From: Micrasema longulum
Lineage: Eukaryota; Arthropoda; Insecta; Trichoptera; Brachycentridae
Reading direction: 5' to 3'
NCBI GenBank assembly: GCA_022494885.1
Contig: JAGVSM010003607.1
Span: forward strand, 1 to 64,000
Length of the DNA: 64,000 nucleotides
A program made the position numbers and the translations under genes. This document shows positions 43,516 through 53,870 of this stretch, one piece after another. The notes under the pieces were generated by a model. The model did not search any database. It was not told where the DNA came from and worked only from the letters and a program-made list of their open reading frames with translations. The first letter of the stretch is position 1; every line of letters begins with the position of its first letter.

Positions 43516-43689
43516 AATATAATATAATAAATAACACGGTATTGATATAAACATTAAACATAAATAGCAGACATGCAACAATAATTCCGAGTTCAAATAG
43601 ACTACTGTTTTGGTGGGGTGACCATCTCAAGGCAGTTTTCAGGACCCAAATCCAAATACCTAAATACCTAAATATTTCAATTATTATAA

Positions 43690-43765
43690 AATGTGAATCA
43701 AATTGGGGCAGAGTGGGGTTTGAACCTCGGACCTCGGACATTTATGGCATCTTCACTGTACACCG
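43690..43765 (-). repeat. tRNA-like SINE head
   Basis: Minus strand B box GAGGTTCAAACCCCACTCTG and GCGCGGTGTACAG upstream. The 3' part CACTCTGCCCCAA resembles the SINE at 25.3 and 60.8 kb. Confidence 0.55.
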
Positions 43766-43879
43766 CGCAAATATCGCGAGTAGCTTCGGCAGCTTTATTA
43801 CCTCGATTGAATGCGCGCAAACAGAGGGGTGTCGAAAATGCTCACTTTCATCTACTTGGCGTTCTATTTTGAAATCTTT

Positions 43880-44030
43880 GAAAGCTTGTAATCAAATAAA
43901 GTAATGCTTGCAACGTAAAAGCAAACACAATATATTGTAGAAGAGTAAACTTTACCAACAACCGTTAACCATATTTCTTTTGGTGCACATTAAATAAAAA
44001 CGGACATGACTTGTGCTAACACCTAATACA
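43880..44030 (+). repeat. Dispersed repeat shared with 12.25-12.43 kb
   Basis: CAACGTAAAAGCAAACA and AAAAACGGACATGACTTG in the same order as at 12.27-12.38 kb. Confidence 0.55.
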
Positions 44031-44170
44031 ATGAGTAACTTCGGCCCTACGGGAAATTGGATACGAAAAATGTTTTCTTGCGCGCGGTAAAAAATAGAGC
44101 ATTAAACTGTACGGCAAAGTTTCTTGAAAACGTACGAAAAAAATAATCGAAAATAAATAAATATATATTG
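44031..44170 (-). repeat. Rep-C, inverted partial copy
   Basis: CTTCGGCCCTACGGGAAATT through TTTCTTGCGCGCGGTAAAAA and AAGTTTCTTGAAAA, the complement of the Rep-C right half. Confidence 0.8.
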
Positions 44171-44419
44171 TACCATGTAAATGAATGCCTCGACACGGGT
44201 TGTGCCCAGTGACGTATTCATATTTAAAAACAAAAGTGTGTTGTAAAACGTGAAATAAAAAAAATGTCTATCGTGTGTAAAAAAATCACCGCTCTAGTTC
44301 AATAATCCAGGGAAAAAATACGGGAATACGTTTGTATGAAGAAAAGTCAGACCGCGTTTCCTCGTAGGTATCAGTTATCATTTATTTATATAATTAATTG
44401 ACTTAAGTTTATTGTCTTA

Positions 44420-44860
44420 TATTATTCATTTAAAGATTCTTCCCATCGTTTCTTTAAATCCCTTAAAATATGTACGTGTATATTTATGGTTTTACTTTTT
44501 TTAAATGTTATTATTATATTATTTTATTTTTACATGTGAGCATGTTTTCCATACTTTATTTTAATTCTTTACTTTTAATTACTTTTACAAATTTTCTTGA
44601 TTTTTAATATTATTTCCATTTGTAAATACTAACTACAAACTTTAAAATTACTTTTTTTACTTTAATTTAAATTTTTAAACGACTTCCATTTATGTTTTTT
44701 TTCCTTCTCTTTTTTGTACTTTAATTAATAACCTTACATATAATTACTTTATAATATGGAAACTTCACTGGTCCATTAGAGTTAATTCTAACTGTGTAAA
44801 ATATAAAACCATGAAACTGTATTGTATGTTTCCGAAATAAAAGATAATTATATTTAAAAA
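44420..44860 (+). repeat. LINE-like 3' UTR repeat
   Basis: See the inverted copy at 39.69-40.10 kb; ends TTTCCGAAATAAAAGAT. No coding part. Confidence 0.65.
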
Positions 44861-45685
44861 AAATATATAAAAATTACAACGACCTACCACCAAGAATTTT
44901 CACGAAAAAACTTGAGTGTTCGAAGGTTTTTTAACATAAATAAATCAATTATAATTTGAAATGTGAGTCAAACATGAGTCATACACATAGCCCTGTGGTT
45001 AAATGAAGGCGTTTTCGGGCGATGAGTCGGGTTCGTTTCCTACTACCTACTACTCACCGATTATAGTATCTATTTTACATTAATTTATTCCTCTTGCGTG
45101 CCAGTTATTATGTACAAATGTAAAATCATGCTTCCGAGAAAATACCTGCATAACATTTAAACAATTGCATTCGTAATAGGATAAGCATTTACCTTGTCAA
45201 AATATCCTCATCTTTACTCTCTGAACCCAATCGTGCATTAAGTGTGAAACATTTAACAAAATATTTAATAGTCTTGATATATTTAACACTCCATACAATA
45301 TGTACAGAAGAGAATTAATAGGCTTGATTCATGCTCTTCATTCATAATTCGTTTAATCATTAAATCAAATGCAATTTTCCACTCTCACTTTCCTTCAATC
45401 ATCCTTTACCACTCCTTATCAATTTCCTTCTTTTCCTTTCCACTATCTCCTTGTTTTGTCCATATTTATCTTATTTTAATATATAGTATATTTATTATTT
45501 ATATAGTTTAAACTTCAAGCCGTCGTCGCTTCATTACAGTATTATTTAGTGAATACTTATAATTGGGTGGCAGGCTCTACTATGTATACATTTTATATAT
45601 ATTTTTTTCTAAATATTCATTTAACCTGTACATCTGTTTGTATTCGAAATAAATAAAATAAAAATGAAATAAAATATAAGTATTT
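44861..45685. other. Unassigned interval with a tRNA-like piece
   Basis: 44995-45055 has GTGGTTAAATGAAGGCG and GGGTTCGTTTCC, possibly a degraded SINE head. Pyrimidine-rich DNA at 45370-45470. No gene seen. Confidence 0.4.
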
Positions 45686-45689
45686 GCAT

Positions 45690-46640
45690 ATCATACGATA
45701 CAAATTCTACTACTACTCGCATCAGACCATTTCGCACACGTATATCCTGGCTCCTAGCTTCTTCCACATTCTGTTCGGTTCTGCCTGCTTTTGACATGAC
45801 CAGACTTGAGATTTTGGTTTGTCTGATCATGCCACGTCTTTCTTGGTCGTTCTCGTCCCACTTTACCGTTCGTTCTTGCCACATATATCTATTTTACCAA
45901 TCTTTCGTTGTCCATTCGTTCTACATGACCAAACCACCTCTGAGACTCTTTCTCGATCTTGTCAATTTTTATTGATTGATTTGGTGTTTATTTTGTAGAA
46001 CTCCATATTTAAACGTATAATCCAAGAAATTAAACACTGATTTGAGTCTACTGAACACTTTATTTTATTTATACAAATACAAAAAATTTCGTGACAATTG
46101 TTTCGCCTTGTTAGGGCATTTTCAAACGAATATCATTTCTATTTGTAAAAATAAAATAAAGTTTTTAGTAGACTCAAATCAGTGTATGATTTATAATATT
46201 ATAAGTTTTCTTATCAATTTTACCTGGCGCAGATTTACAGTCTCGCCTGATTTCATCATTTGTAACCCTATCACACATTGATGTCCCACACATTCGTCTA
46301 AGAAATTGCGTTTTGTCCGTGTTTACTCTGCCTCCTTTGCCAGTAAGTTCCATGTTTCACTTCCATACATACGTTTTAGGACTAAAACTCCGCTGTGGAC
46401 TGCCAGTCTAGCTTCAATTGACATATTTTTATTAGCAATTACTGTTAGTGCGTCTTTTATTTTGTTGCCCGCATTCACTCTCCTTTTGACATCATTTTCT
46501 AATTTTTCGTCTATTGAAACATGCTTCCCAGATACACAAATTCTTTTGTTTGTCGAAGACATTCTTTGTTTACATTTATTATGCAGTCAGTAACCTCACT
46601 ACCTCTTTCAAATGCCATAACTTTTGACTTACTTTCGTTC
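45690..46640 (-). pseudogene. RTE-like LINE, split by a MITE
   Basis: Minus strand from 46630: ERGSEVTDCI-like, then VSIDEKLENDVKRRVNAGNK, IEARLAVHSGVLVLKRMYGS, ETWNLLAKEAE, DRVTNDEIRRDCKSAPGKI up to 46214; after the MITE, KIEKESQRWFGHVERMDNER and RERPRKTWHDQ to 45690. It parallels 31.7-32.2 kb. Stops are present and the YADD core is missing. Confidence 0.82.
45970..46213. mobile_element. Palindromic MITE with 8-base target duplication
   Basis: TCAATTTT lies on both sides (45962-45969, 46214-46221), and the host LINE frame is continuous with one copy removed. Inner inverted arms: CACTGATTTGAGTCTACT with ACTTTATTTTATTT against their complements. The 8-base duplication suggests a hAT-type mobiliser. 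A partial copy is at 35376-35550. Confidence 0.85.
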
Positions 46641-46654
46641 ATCACCAGTTTGCT

Positions 46655-46800
46655 CTCCGGGGCCTCGATTATGAACGGTATCTTCACCTGTACATATCGA
46701 GACTGTATACTTTCTGTATTTACCTCGGTGTGTTCTACTTACTTGTCATCCCGACGTCATATGATCGAGTCTAACCAAAGAATGACCCTAAAAATTAAGT
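46655..46800 (+). repeat. Rep-B fragment
   Basis: GGGGCCTCGATTATGAACGG then TATCTTCACCTGTAC, as at 28.88 and 63.66 kb. Confidence 0.6.
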
Positions 46801-46804
46801 TCGC

Positions 46805-46905
46805 GTTCCTTACTTCATTAAAATTTAAAATAGTTTTCATTTATATTTTAAATAGCTTTCATTTATATTTTAAATAGTTCTCATTTATATTTTAAATAGG
46901 CTTTT
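46805..46905 (+). repeat. 22-base tandem repeat
   Basis: Unit TTTCATTTATATTTTAAATA plus two bases, at least three times in succession. Confidence 0.85.
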
Positions 46906-47635
46906 GTGATAAAAAGTGCCCATTTAAATTAATCCCAATTCAAGCCTAAAATGCTCGCATGATCATGACTTTTGACAATTACGAAGACGGTATGCTTTAC
47001 GATCGTCTGTATTTATCTACCGAGCGATTACAAGGCCGGCCCCTTTAACATCTCGATACTCACACTCAGAAAGATAGTAAAATAGATGGAAAAAATGTTA
47101 CAACTATTTTTTTATTTTATACTGGCAACATTTTCGATGCATAGATACTCTTACAAGTTAATAAGGCAGAATCTAGCGACATTATTTTTTGCATCTAGGC
47201 GTTTGCTTTCCAAACTGACAGTTATATCGGAATTTCACTCGTCCTGAAAATCTACTTATTTCTCTCTCATATGTTATGCTTCTTTTTATACCCATTCTTT
47301 AAATCAACAATATTTTTAGTAATGTCCCGACTCAGGATGTTTAAACAAAGGCTGCATTGTGTATGTAACATAGTGTTTAAAGGTCACAAGCCCTGTAAAT
47401 GTATAGAATTTTATATTGATTTCTCAAAAATGATTACCCTATCTAAAAAATAAAGTATATCAACCAGTACTACCCCACAGAACACCGTAACATGATAGAG
47501 CTTTCGAAATAAATTTTACTTAGAAATATTTTTTTATGCATATTATTTGAAATAATATAATAATAAATCACTGTCACAATGCAAATATATTTCAATGTTA
47601 AATATTTAATGGTTAAATACTTATTTAATCTTACA
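46906..47635. other. Mostly unassigned; one diverged Rep-A piece
   Basis: 47300-47430 has ATCAACAATATTTTTAGTAA and AGGTCACAAGCCCTGTAAAT, Rep-A-like. The rest shows no gene. Confidence 0.45.
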
Positions 47636-47808
47636 GTTCCTCGTGCCAGAGTCGGCAGACGGAAGCCAGCTAAGGGTTGGTAATCCTGCAGATCCGGGGG
47701 AGGTCTTCTGCCGGGAGTACTTGGCAGTAATGTCGGTAGGCAGGGTAGGCAATAGGCCAGAAGCCAGGGGCAGTACTGTTCACCGACGGAAGCGAGTTAA
47801 ATAAACTC
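47636..47808 (+). other. GC-rich patch behind an acceptor-like site
   Basis: TTTAATCTTACAG|TTCCTCGTGCC at 47634, then a 55-codon open frame (FLVPESADGSQLRVGNPADP, then EVFCREYLAVMSVGRVG) ending in TAA at about 47802. In strong contrast to the AT-rich surroundings. Could be a terminal exon or a piece of an unknown element. Confidence 0.25.
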
Positions 47809-48204
47809 GAATAAACGAGTCAGAATATTTATATAATGTGCAAATCCTCGATAATATATCCTCATAATGGAATCTGATGAAGAGGTTGTGTTAAAATGCT
47901 AATGAAGAAGTTCAGTGCTACGGGAAATCGATAAATGTCCGAATCCGAACATATTGAAAATCAAATGAACCAAATCACCAAACTCGACTGTATGTTTTAC
48001 AAATTAAAATAATATACAATATTCCGCAAAAAGGAAAACCTTGAATACACCAAAGATATGTAAAAAGCAAACTTAACGATCTTATAGTTTTTTAGGGAAC
48101 TGGAAACAAAACAACAATACAAAGACCACAAAGGCAACAAAACAAGAAGGTGCTGGATATGAGACAACTGTACCTAAAAAAAGGACTTGCACACTTCTGG
48201 TCAA
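47809..48204. other. AT-rich interval
   Basis: Nothing recognised. Confidence 0.4.
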
Positions 48205-49205
48205 ATAATAAACGTTCTTCATCTCTGTTGTAATATGTTAATATTAACAGCTCCCCAGGAAGTTGGATCCAGTCCTTACCTACAAAAATTGGGATAAATT
48301 CAAAATATTGTTGATAAATCTACCTGGTCCATGAAGAAGTATAGAAATTGAAAAAAAAAAATGTTCAGGCGTTGCCTAGTATGTAGGTGAAATAATTCAA
48401 TTAGATGAATCTCACTCGCATAAATAAAGGTTTCAGCTTTTTTTTCTCAAACATCAACAGATGAAAGAATTGAAGGAATACAAATGTTCAAATATGGGCA
48501 GAATGGTGAATGTTACAGTGTGTAAAGTTATATAATAAAGTGGCCACTTAAACCAGCCAATGACAGGTCATAAGCCCTGTAGATGCCTAGACTTCTATGT
48601 TACCTTCTCTAAAATGTTCTTATTTATTTATTTATTTATTTGATACTTTATATTCATAAACAATATGTATACATATAAGGGCGGGCATATTGCCTTAAGG
48701 CAATTTCTTCCTACCTACCCAAACCGTTCAGTTTGAGAAAATTATAAATACATGGACATATTGAATCTTACAATTTTATACAAAAATTAAAAGCAAAGAT
48801 TAACAAAAAAAATATATATATAAAAATAACACTATACTTTGAAGACAGGAAAGGAAAGAAGGAGGATAAAGGAACAACTTAAATATTTAGATAGTGACAT
48901 TTTAATCTTGGTTTAATTGTTATAAAGAAGGGGTGTCTTTGACATGAGTGGGTAGATTATTCCACAATCGAGCAGCTACTACTGTGAAAGAAGAGGCAAG
49001 AAAATTAGAGCGATGAAAGGGTATAAAAAGGGTTCCCTCGTTACTAGAACAAAGAGATAGTCCGTGTTGTGAGAGAGGTTGGATTAGCTCTCTCAGATAA
49101 ACAGGCGAAGTGGGATTATTTAAAATATTGTGAAGAAGTGATAGAATGTGAATGTTTCTTCTATGCCGGATACTGAGCCATTCTTCATCTCTGTTGTAAT
49201 ATGTT
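48205..49205 (-). repeat. Rep-A copy split by a LINE 3' end
   Basis: 48205-48621 is one unit on the minus strand (GTTCTTCATCTCTGTTGTAA ... GGCGTTGCCTAGTATG ... AAAATGTTCTT). After the LINE, CATCTCTGTTGTAATATGTT resumes at 49181, so the next unit of the tandem was interrupted. Confidence 0.85.
48622..49178 (-). pseudogene. LINE 3' end inserted in Rep-A
   Basis: Minus strand: RHRRNIHILSLLHNILNNPT, LRELIQPLSQHGLSLCSS and FTVVAARLWNNLPTHVKDTP, then a 3' UTR with the hairpin TTGCCTTAAGGCAA (about 48690) and a TAAATAAATAAATAA tail. A short duplication (TTCTT) fits. Copies at 36.84 and 55.6 kb. Confidence 0.85.
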
Positions 49206-49479
49206 AAAATTAAAATTAAAATTTTCTGTTTTGCGCTTTTTTGATTGAAAATCAATGCAATTTCATGAAATAATCGTCGACAAAGAATGGCTTGTTCGGT
49301 CCTGGAAAACTGAGTGTGCAAGTGAGAGTTGTGATACTGGATGTGTCAGGAAGATTTGGAAGCCCGCTAAGTTCACATCTACCGGACACGAGTGACGACA
49401 TACGGACGTATCGAGTCCAAACTGAATATCCGATTGTGGACGAGCGCTAACACTGTATCACGTTAATATTTATTGTAAT

Positions 49480-49920
49480 TATAAGTCAACAATATTTTTA
49501 GTTTGTCCAAATTTTTGTAGACATGGACTGGATTCAACTCCCCGGGGAGCTGTTTATATTAACATATTACAACAGAGATGAAGAACATTTAAGATAATGT
49601 AATATAGAAGTCTAGGCATCTACAGGGCTTATGACCTATCAATGGCTGGTATTACATCTCAGTTTCAGTTCTTTAACTTCACAAACATCAACAGATGAAA
49701 GAATTGAAGGAATTTAGATGTTCAAATATGGGCAGAATGGTGAATGTTACACAGTGTTTAAAGTGGCCACCTTAACCAGCCATTGACAGGTCATAAGCCC
49801 TGTAGATGCCTAGACTTCTATATAACCTTCTCTTAAATGTTCTTCATCTCTGTTGTAATATGTTAATACAAACAGCTCCCCGGGGAGTTGAATCCGTTAT
49901 ATAGCATTGCCTAAATACCC
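49480..49920. repeat. Rep-A foldback copy
   Basis: Left arm TCAACAATATTTTTAGTTTG, ACATGGACTGGATTCAACTC to TCTACAGGGCTTATGACCTA; right arm is the complement, ending AGCTCCCCGGGGAGTTGAAT. The centre keeps GAAAGAATTGAAGGAATTTA. Confidence 0.85.
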
Positions 49921-50150
49921 CTTATACCAGTTAGTTTAATCAACAATGTGTTGAATGTATTAAAATGTTTGTGTGTAACGTTGCCACATAAACCAGCTAA
50001 TGACAGGTCATAAGCCCTGTAAATTTCTAGACTTCCAAATGGTTTTTTCTCTCTTTTGCAAAAAAGTAGGTCTTTATAACTCTCCAGGGAGGGAAATGCA
50101 GCCTGTCTTTAAACATTTGGACACACTTTAAACATTGTAATAATAATAAA
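49921..50150. repeat. Diverged Rep-A foldback piece
   Basis: AATCAACAATGTGTTG, ACAGGTCATAAGCCCTGTAA and TTTAAACATTTGGACACAC; more diverged than its neighbours. Confidence 0.6.
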
Positions 50151-50154
50151 TATA

Positions 50155-50665
50155 CAGGTCATAAGCCCTGTAGATGCCTAGACTTCAATATTACCTTCTC
50201 TTAAATGTTCTTCATCTCTGTTGTAATATGTTAATTTAAACAGCTCCCCAGGGAGTTGAATCCAGTCCTTGTCTACAAAAATTTGGACAAACTCAAAATA
50301 TTGTTGATAAATTACCTGGTCCATGAAGATGTATAGAAATTGAAAAAAAAACATTTTCAGGCGTTGCCTAGTATGCAGGTGAAATAATTCAATTAGATGA
50401 ATCTCACCCGCATAAATAAAGGTTTCAACTCTTTAACTTCGCAAACATCAACAGATGAAAGAATTGAAGGAATATAGATGTTTAAATATAGGCAGAATGG
50501 TGAATGTTACACAGTGTGTAAAGTGGCCACTTAAACCAGCCATTGACAGGTCATAAGCCCCGTAGATGCCTAGACTTCTATATTACCTTCTATAAAATGT
50601 TCTTCATCTCTGTTGTAATATGTTAATATTAACAGCTCCTCAGAGAGTTGAATCCAGTCCATGTC
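50155..50665 (-). repeat. Rep-A tandem, 392-base period
   Basis: TTCATCTCTGTTGTAATATG at 50211 recurs at 50603, a distance of 392, the same as in the copy at 25.97-26.36 kb. A full unit plus both borders is present. Confidence 0.9.
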
Positions 50666-50910
50666 GATTTCTTAAATCTTTTTGAAAGTGATAATTATTA
50701 ATGTAATTTATATAGATGGTGTTTTATTTTTCTTATACAATAATGTTTTCTTTTTATTTCGGATGTATTAATATGTATGACATTATGTATTGTCAAAAAA
50801 ATGATTTTTCTTATGTACGGTCCCAAATGAGTTTCTTTAATAACTCCTGGGAGTGTAATATGTAATTTTTGTATTATATGTTTTATTAATAATAAAAAAT
50901 ATAAATATAT
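50664..50910 (+). repeat. LINE 3' UTR copy
   Basis: Begins at the last codons (CTTAAATCTTTTTGAAAG) of the LINE seen inverted at 20.26-20.72 kb and follows its 3' UTR to TAATAATAAAAAATAT. Confidence 0.75.
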
Positions 50911-50939
50911 ATTTATATTTACGTATTAATGTGTGTATA

Positions 50940-51639
50940 TTTGTGTGAAAGTTCAAAGTATCTCCGTTGGTAACCGGATTCGGTAATTGACTACAACATA
51001 CATAAAATAAATACAAGAGCATCAAATAATTTAACTTGCGAGCAACCTAGGACCAACAGAAAAAGAAACAGTTTTTTTATACAGAAATAAATTTTTACAA
51101 TTAACTTTCTAATGATCTAAAAAATATACAAAACATGTACGTACTTAAAAAACACCTAAATAAAACAGTTCTCACAGCCCGTGTGACGAGTGATATGTGA
51201 TGTTATTTTATTGAATTTTTATTTAAACTATTTTGTTATTATAAATAATATGGGGATATGAGGGGTCATACCAGCACTTCAACTGATTGGGAATATTTCG
51301 TACTAATAAAATGTTTAGCATATTCTAAACTTTGATGTCTTAATTACATTGTTTATGTCATTTTCCTGTTATTTCTGTATGATTTTTAATGGCATTGTCA
51401 TATTTGTGTTTGTATACCAAAAAATTCACCAAAAACAATAAAAAAGGAATGGCCCACGCTCAGACGTTTAAGTCTTTGTGGGCATTTTTTCCAAATTTAA
51501 GGCTATGTTTTTTTTTAGAATATGTATTTTTTCTCTTTTTCTCTTCTAATGTTTAATATGTAATTTAATATGTTTAATATGTAAAATATGTAATTTAATA
51601 CATGCATAATATGTAACAGTATGGAAAAATAAACAAAAA
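50940..51639. other. Mixed repeat pieces
   Basis: 50945-50995 is a Rep-B phrase (AAAGTATCTCCGTTGGTAAC). 51185-51310 is a repeat also at 58.465-58.58 kb (GTGATATGTGATGTTATTTT, GATTGGGAATATTT). 51440-51500 is a LINE-tail hairpin (GCCCACGCTCAGACG, CTTTGTGGGCATT) found inverted at 59.50-59.56 kb. Confidence 0.55.
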
Positions 51640-52040
51640 AAAAAAAAAAAAAAAAAAACCTTGTATTTTGTCATAATTTCGTCATCTACATGTTTAGAAA
51701 AAATATATGAACGTGTTCTATTTTTCATTGAGAAAACTTAATTTTACTTTGTAGATAAAATTAGAGATAAATTTTAACTACCCATCAGAGTACCTGGGCC
51801 CTGATTACAATGAGAAGTTGAAATTTATCTTCAATTTTATCTCCAAAGTAAAATGAAGTTTTATGTATGAAAATCAGAATGTGTACATTTTTTTTTGCTT
51901 CTAAACATGTTCAATTATAGGTTCCCGATGATGATACTTTAAATATTCGTGAAAATATACTCATTTTCGTATTCAAATATCGGTTTTTGTTTATAGACGG
52001 TCGAAGATAACTTGCCGTTGTAATCGGGGCCATCACACGG
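51640..52040. repeat. Rep-B copy
   Basis: Arms 51690-51775 and 51810-51915 (AACTTAATTTTACTTTGTAG and complement, TTCTAAACATGTT), centre CTGGGCCCTGATTACAATGA, then CGATGATGATACTTTAAATA and the end ATCGGGGCC at 52030. Confidence 0.75.
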
Positions 52041-52367
52041 GGATCCATCACAATAGGTCTTTTCCCCACCTCTAAGAATAAGGATAAGATGTCACATCTC
52101 TGTTGCAATCAGTTACCATTAATCAACTGCTACTACTTGGGTCTACTTGGATAGATATTTAAATTTCAAAACACATTCTCAGTATATAAAAAAAAAAATA
52201 ATCTTTAATTTCATCTATGGGAAGATTACGAAATGTAATAGATGTAAAGAGACTATAGTGTTCCTATATATAAAACAATCATATGTCTACACATAAATTA
52301 CTGTTCTTCTATTCTTTTTTTATGTAATGTAGGAGAAATTTAAAATATACAAATTCTTCAAAATAAG

Positions 52368-52495
52368 GCGATGCGGATTATACTAAAAAAAAATATCTAT
52401 TCTAATGTAGAAAGAATGCATAAAGAAATTGGCTTGCTCACAGTAAAGCAGCAAATTAAATATAACGTAGCAATTTTATGCATAAAATAATTAAG
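52368..52495 (+). pseudogene. LINE fragment behind the RT
   Basis: AMRIILKKNIYSNVERMHKE and IGLLTVKQQIKYNVAILCIK then a stop: the RAMRIILxxxxxxPVExM...VKQRI phrase of Jockey/I-type LINEs. Confidence 0.7.
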
Positions 52496-52556
52496 GGGAT
52501 GAATAAAATAAAAACAATAATGTCATACATATGAAACAAGGAGCAAACAATCTCGG

Positions 52557-52705
52557 TCTAAAGCTAGGGTTTCCTAGGACAGCGGTGCCCGTATCTTAAC
52601 GGCCGGAGTGAACGGTGATGCTGTGGACAGCCGTCCTAACAGTGACTAGAGAGTGGTTTCGTGGGAAAACGGTTTTCATAACATTTATTTACACCGTTTC
52701 CCAAA
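52557..52705. mobile_element. Rep-G, truncated copy
   Basis: AAAGCTAGGGTTTCCTAGG through the left arm and centre to CACCGTTTCCC, where the right arm ends early. Confidence 0.8.
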
Positions 52706-53379
52706 TGAATAAATTAATTAAAATTATTAATATTTAAAGGATCGTGGTCAAACATTTTACTAAATATAATTGAATTAAAATGACAACACTAAATAGATTA
52801 TCAAGATAGTGTATCATTTTCATACAAAACAATGTTGAGTTTGTTAATGAGTAAGTAACTTTTATTATTATCTTTAAAAGCGTTTGAGGTTCGCTATTTG
52901 CTGGTAAGGGCTATGGACACCGTTGCTCAGGCGAACGATCTTTCTAACGTTATTTTGCCTTGCATATGTCCAATTCGAAGTAAAAACGGTTTATCTTGGA
53001 CCCCTATGTTAAAACTCGTAAGGCTATTTTAAAGACCGACGGAAATTTTCGAAAAGTATAAATATTCATATCTTCGGACGAGGGGAACAATTGCATAAGT
53101 CAACTTTTTAATTCGTTTTTTTTATTTGCTCATCGTTCCGATGCGCGGGCTGTCATGCTATTGCTCGTTTATCACGTCAGACCTGCCACATTATTATAAT
53201 ATTATTGAACTTATTAATATACAAGTTGACAAAATGTAAAGAAATGCAATACCAATGTTTTCGGTCAGGAGCCGCCAGTGATAGTGGGTATTGCATGTTG
53301 ATTTAGTTGGTGTCCTGACAAAGCGACACAGAAACATCGGAAAGTGGTTAGATACAAATATTTAATATCGTTTAGAGAA
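52706..53379. other. Unassigned interval with a hammerhead-like motif
   Basis: 53309-53340 reads CCTGACAAAGCGACACAGAA then ACATCGG, a core like that seen near Penelope-like elements, beside the GIY-YIG remnant on the other strand. The rest shows no gene. Confidence 0.4.
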
Positions 53380-53612
53380 TTGCGGATTCGGAGAAATTAT
53401 TATTGTGAAAACACATCATATGCTTTTTAACACGAACGTCAAAATTTCTTGATGTTCTTCCAACGTAAACTGAAGGACAAAAATTGCATTTGAATTGCTA
53501 TACACCTGAACTATTTAATAAACTATCTTTATCTTTATTACTAAGCAAAAATTTACCAATATTGTTATTTGTATCAAAAGCAGGTTTGATATTATTTGGT
53601 AGACATAGAAGT
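53380..53612 (-). pseudogene. Penelope-like element, GIY-YIG endonuclease remnant
   Basis: Minus strand, one frame: PNNIKPAFDTNNNIGKFLLS, DKDSLLNSSGV, stop, QFKCNFCPSVYVGRTSRNFD and VRVKKHM. SGVY-xFKC-xxC-PSVYVGRTSR is the GIY-YIG domain that follows the RT in Penelope-like retroelements, with the CxxC linker. The stop falls at the Y of GVY. The RT is not present, so it is a 3' remnant. Confidence 0.75.
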
Positions 53613-53689
53613 CGGTAAGTGGTAATGTACAAATATTTAATAACATTTACTTAAATGTTTGACCACAAAGTTAATGCTTAAAATATTGA

Positions 53690-53770
53690 AATTAAATTTA
53701 GCTCAAAAGATAATTATTGCTCTTTTGACTAATAAGTTTGCCGACCACCGCGCTAGAGTATCAGAAAAAC
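53690..53770 (-). repeat. Possible DNA transposon end
   Basis: Minus strand TAGCGCGGTGGTCGGCAAAC followed by AGTCAAAAGAGC, like ends of some hAT-type elements. The partner end is not found. Confidence 0.35.
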
Positions 53771-53870
53771 TGTCATTATTTAGAGTCAAAATAGCGATTG
53801 TTTAAAACGGACGGTTTCAAGCACCTTTAACGAATTAATCAGTAAACATTTTCGTAAAAAAAAGCTGTAA

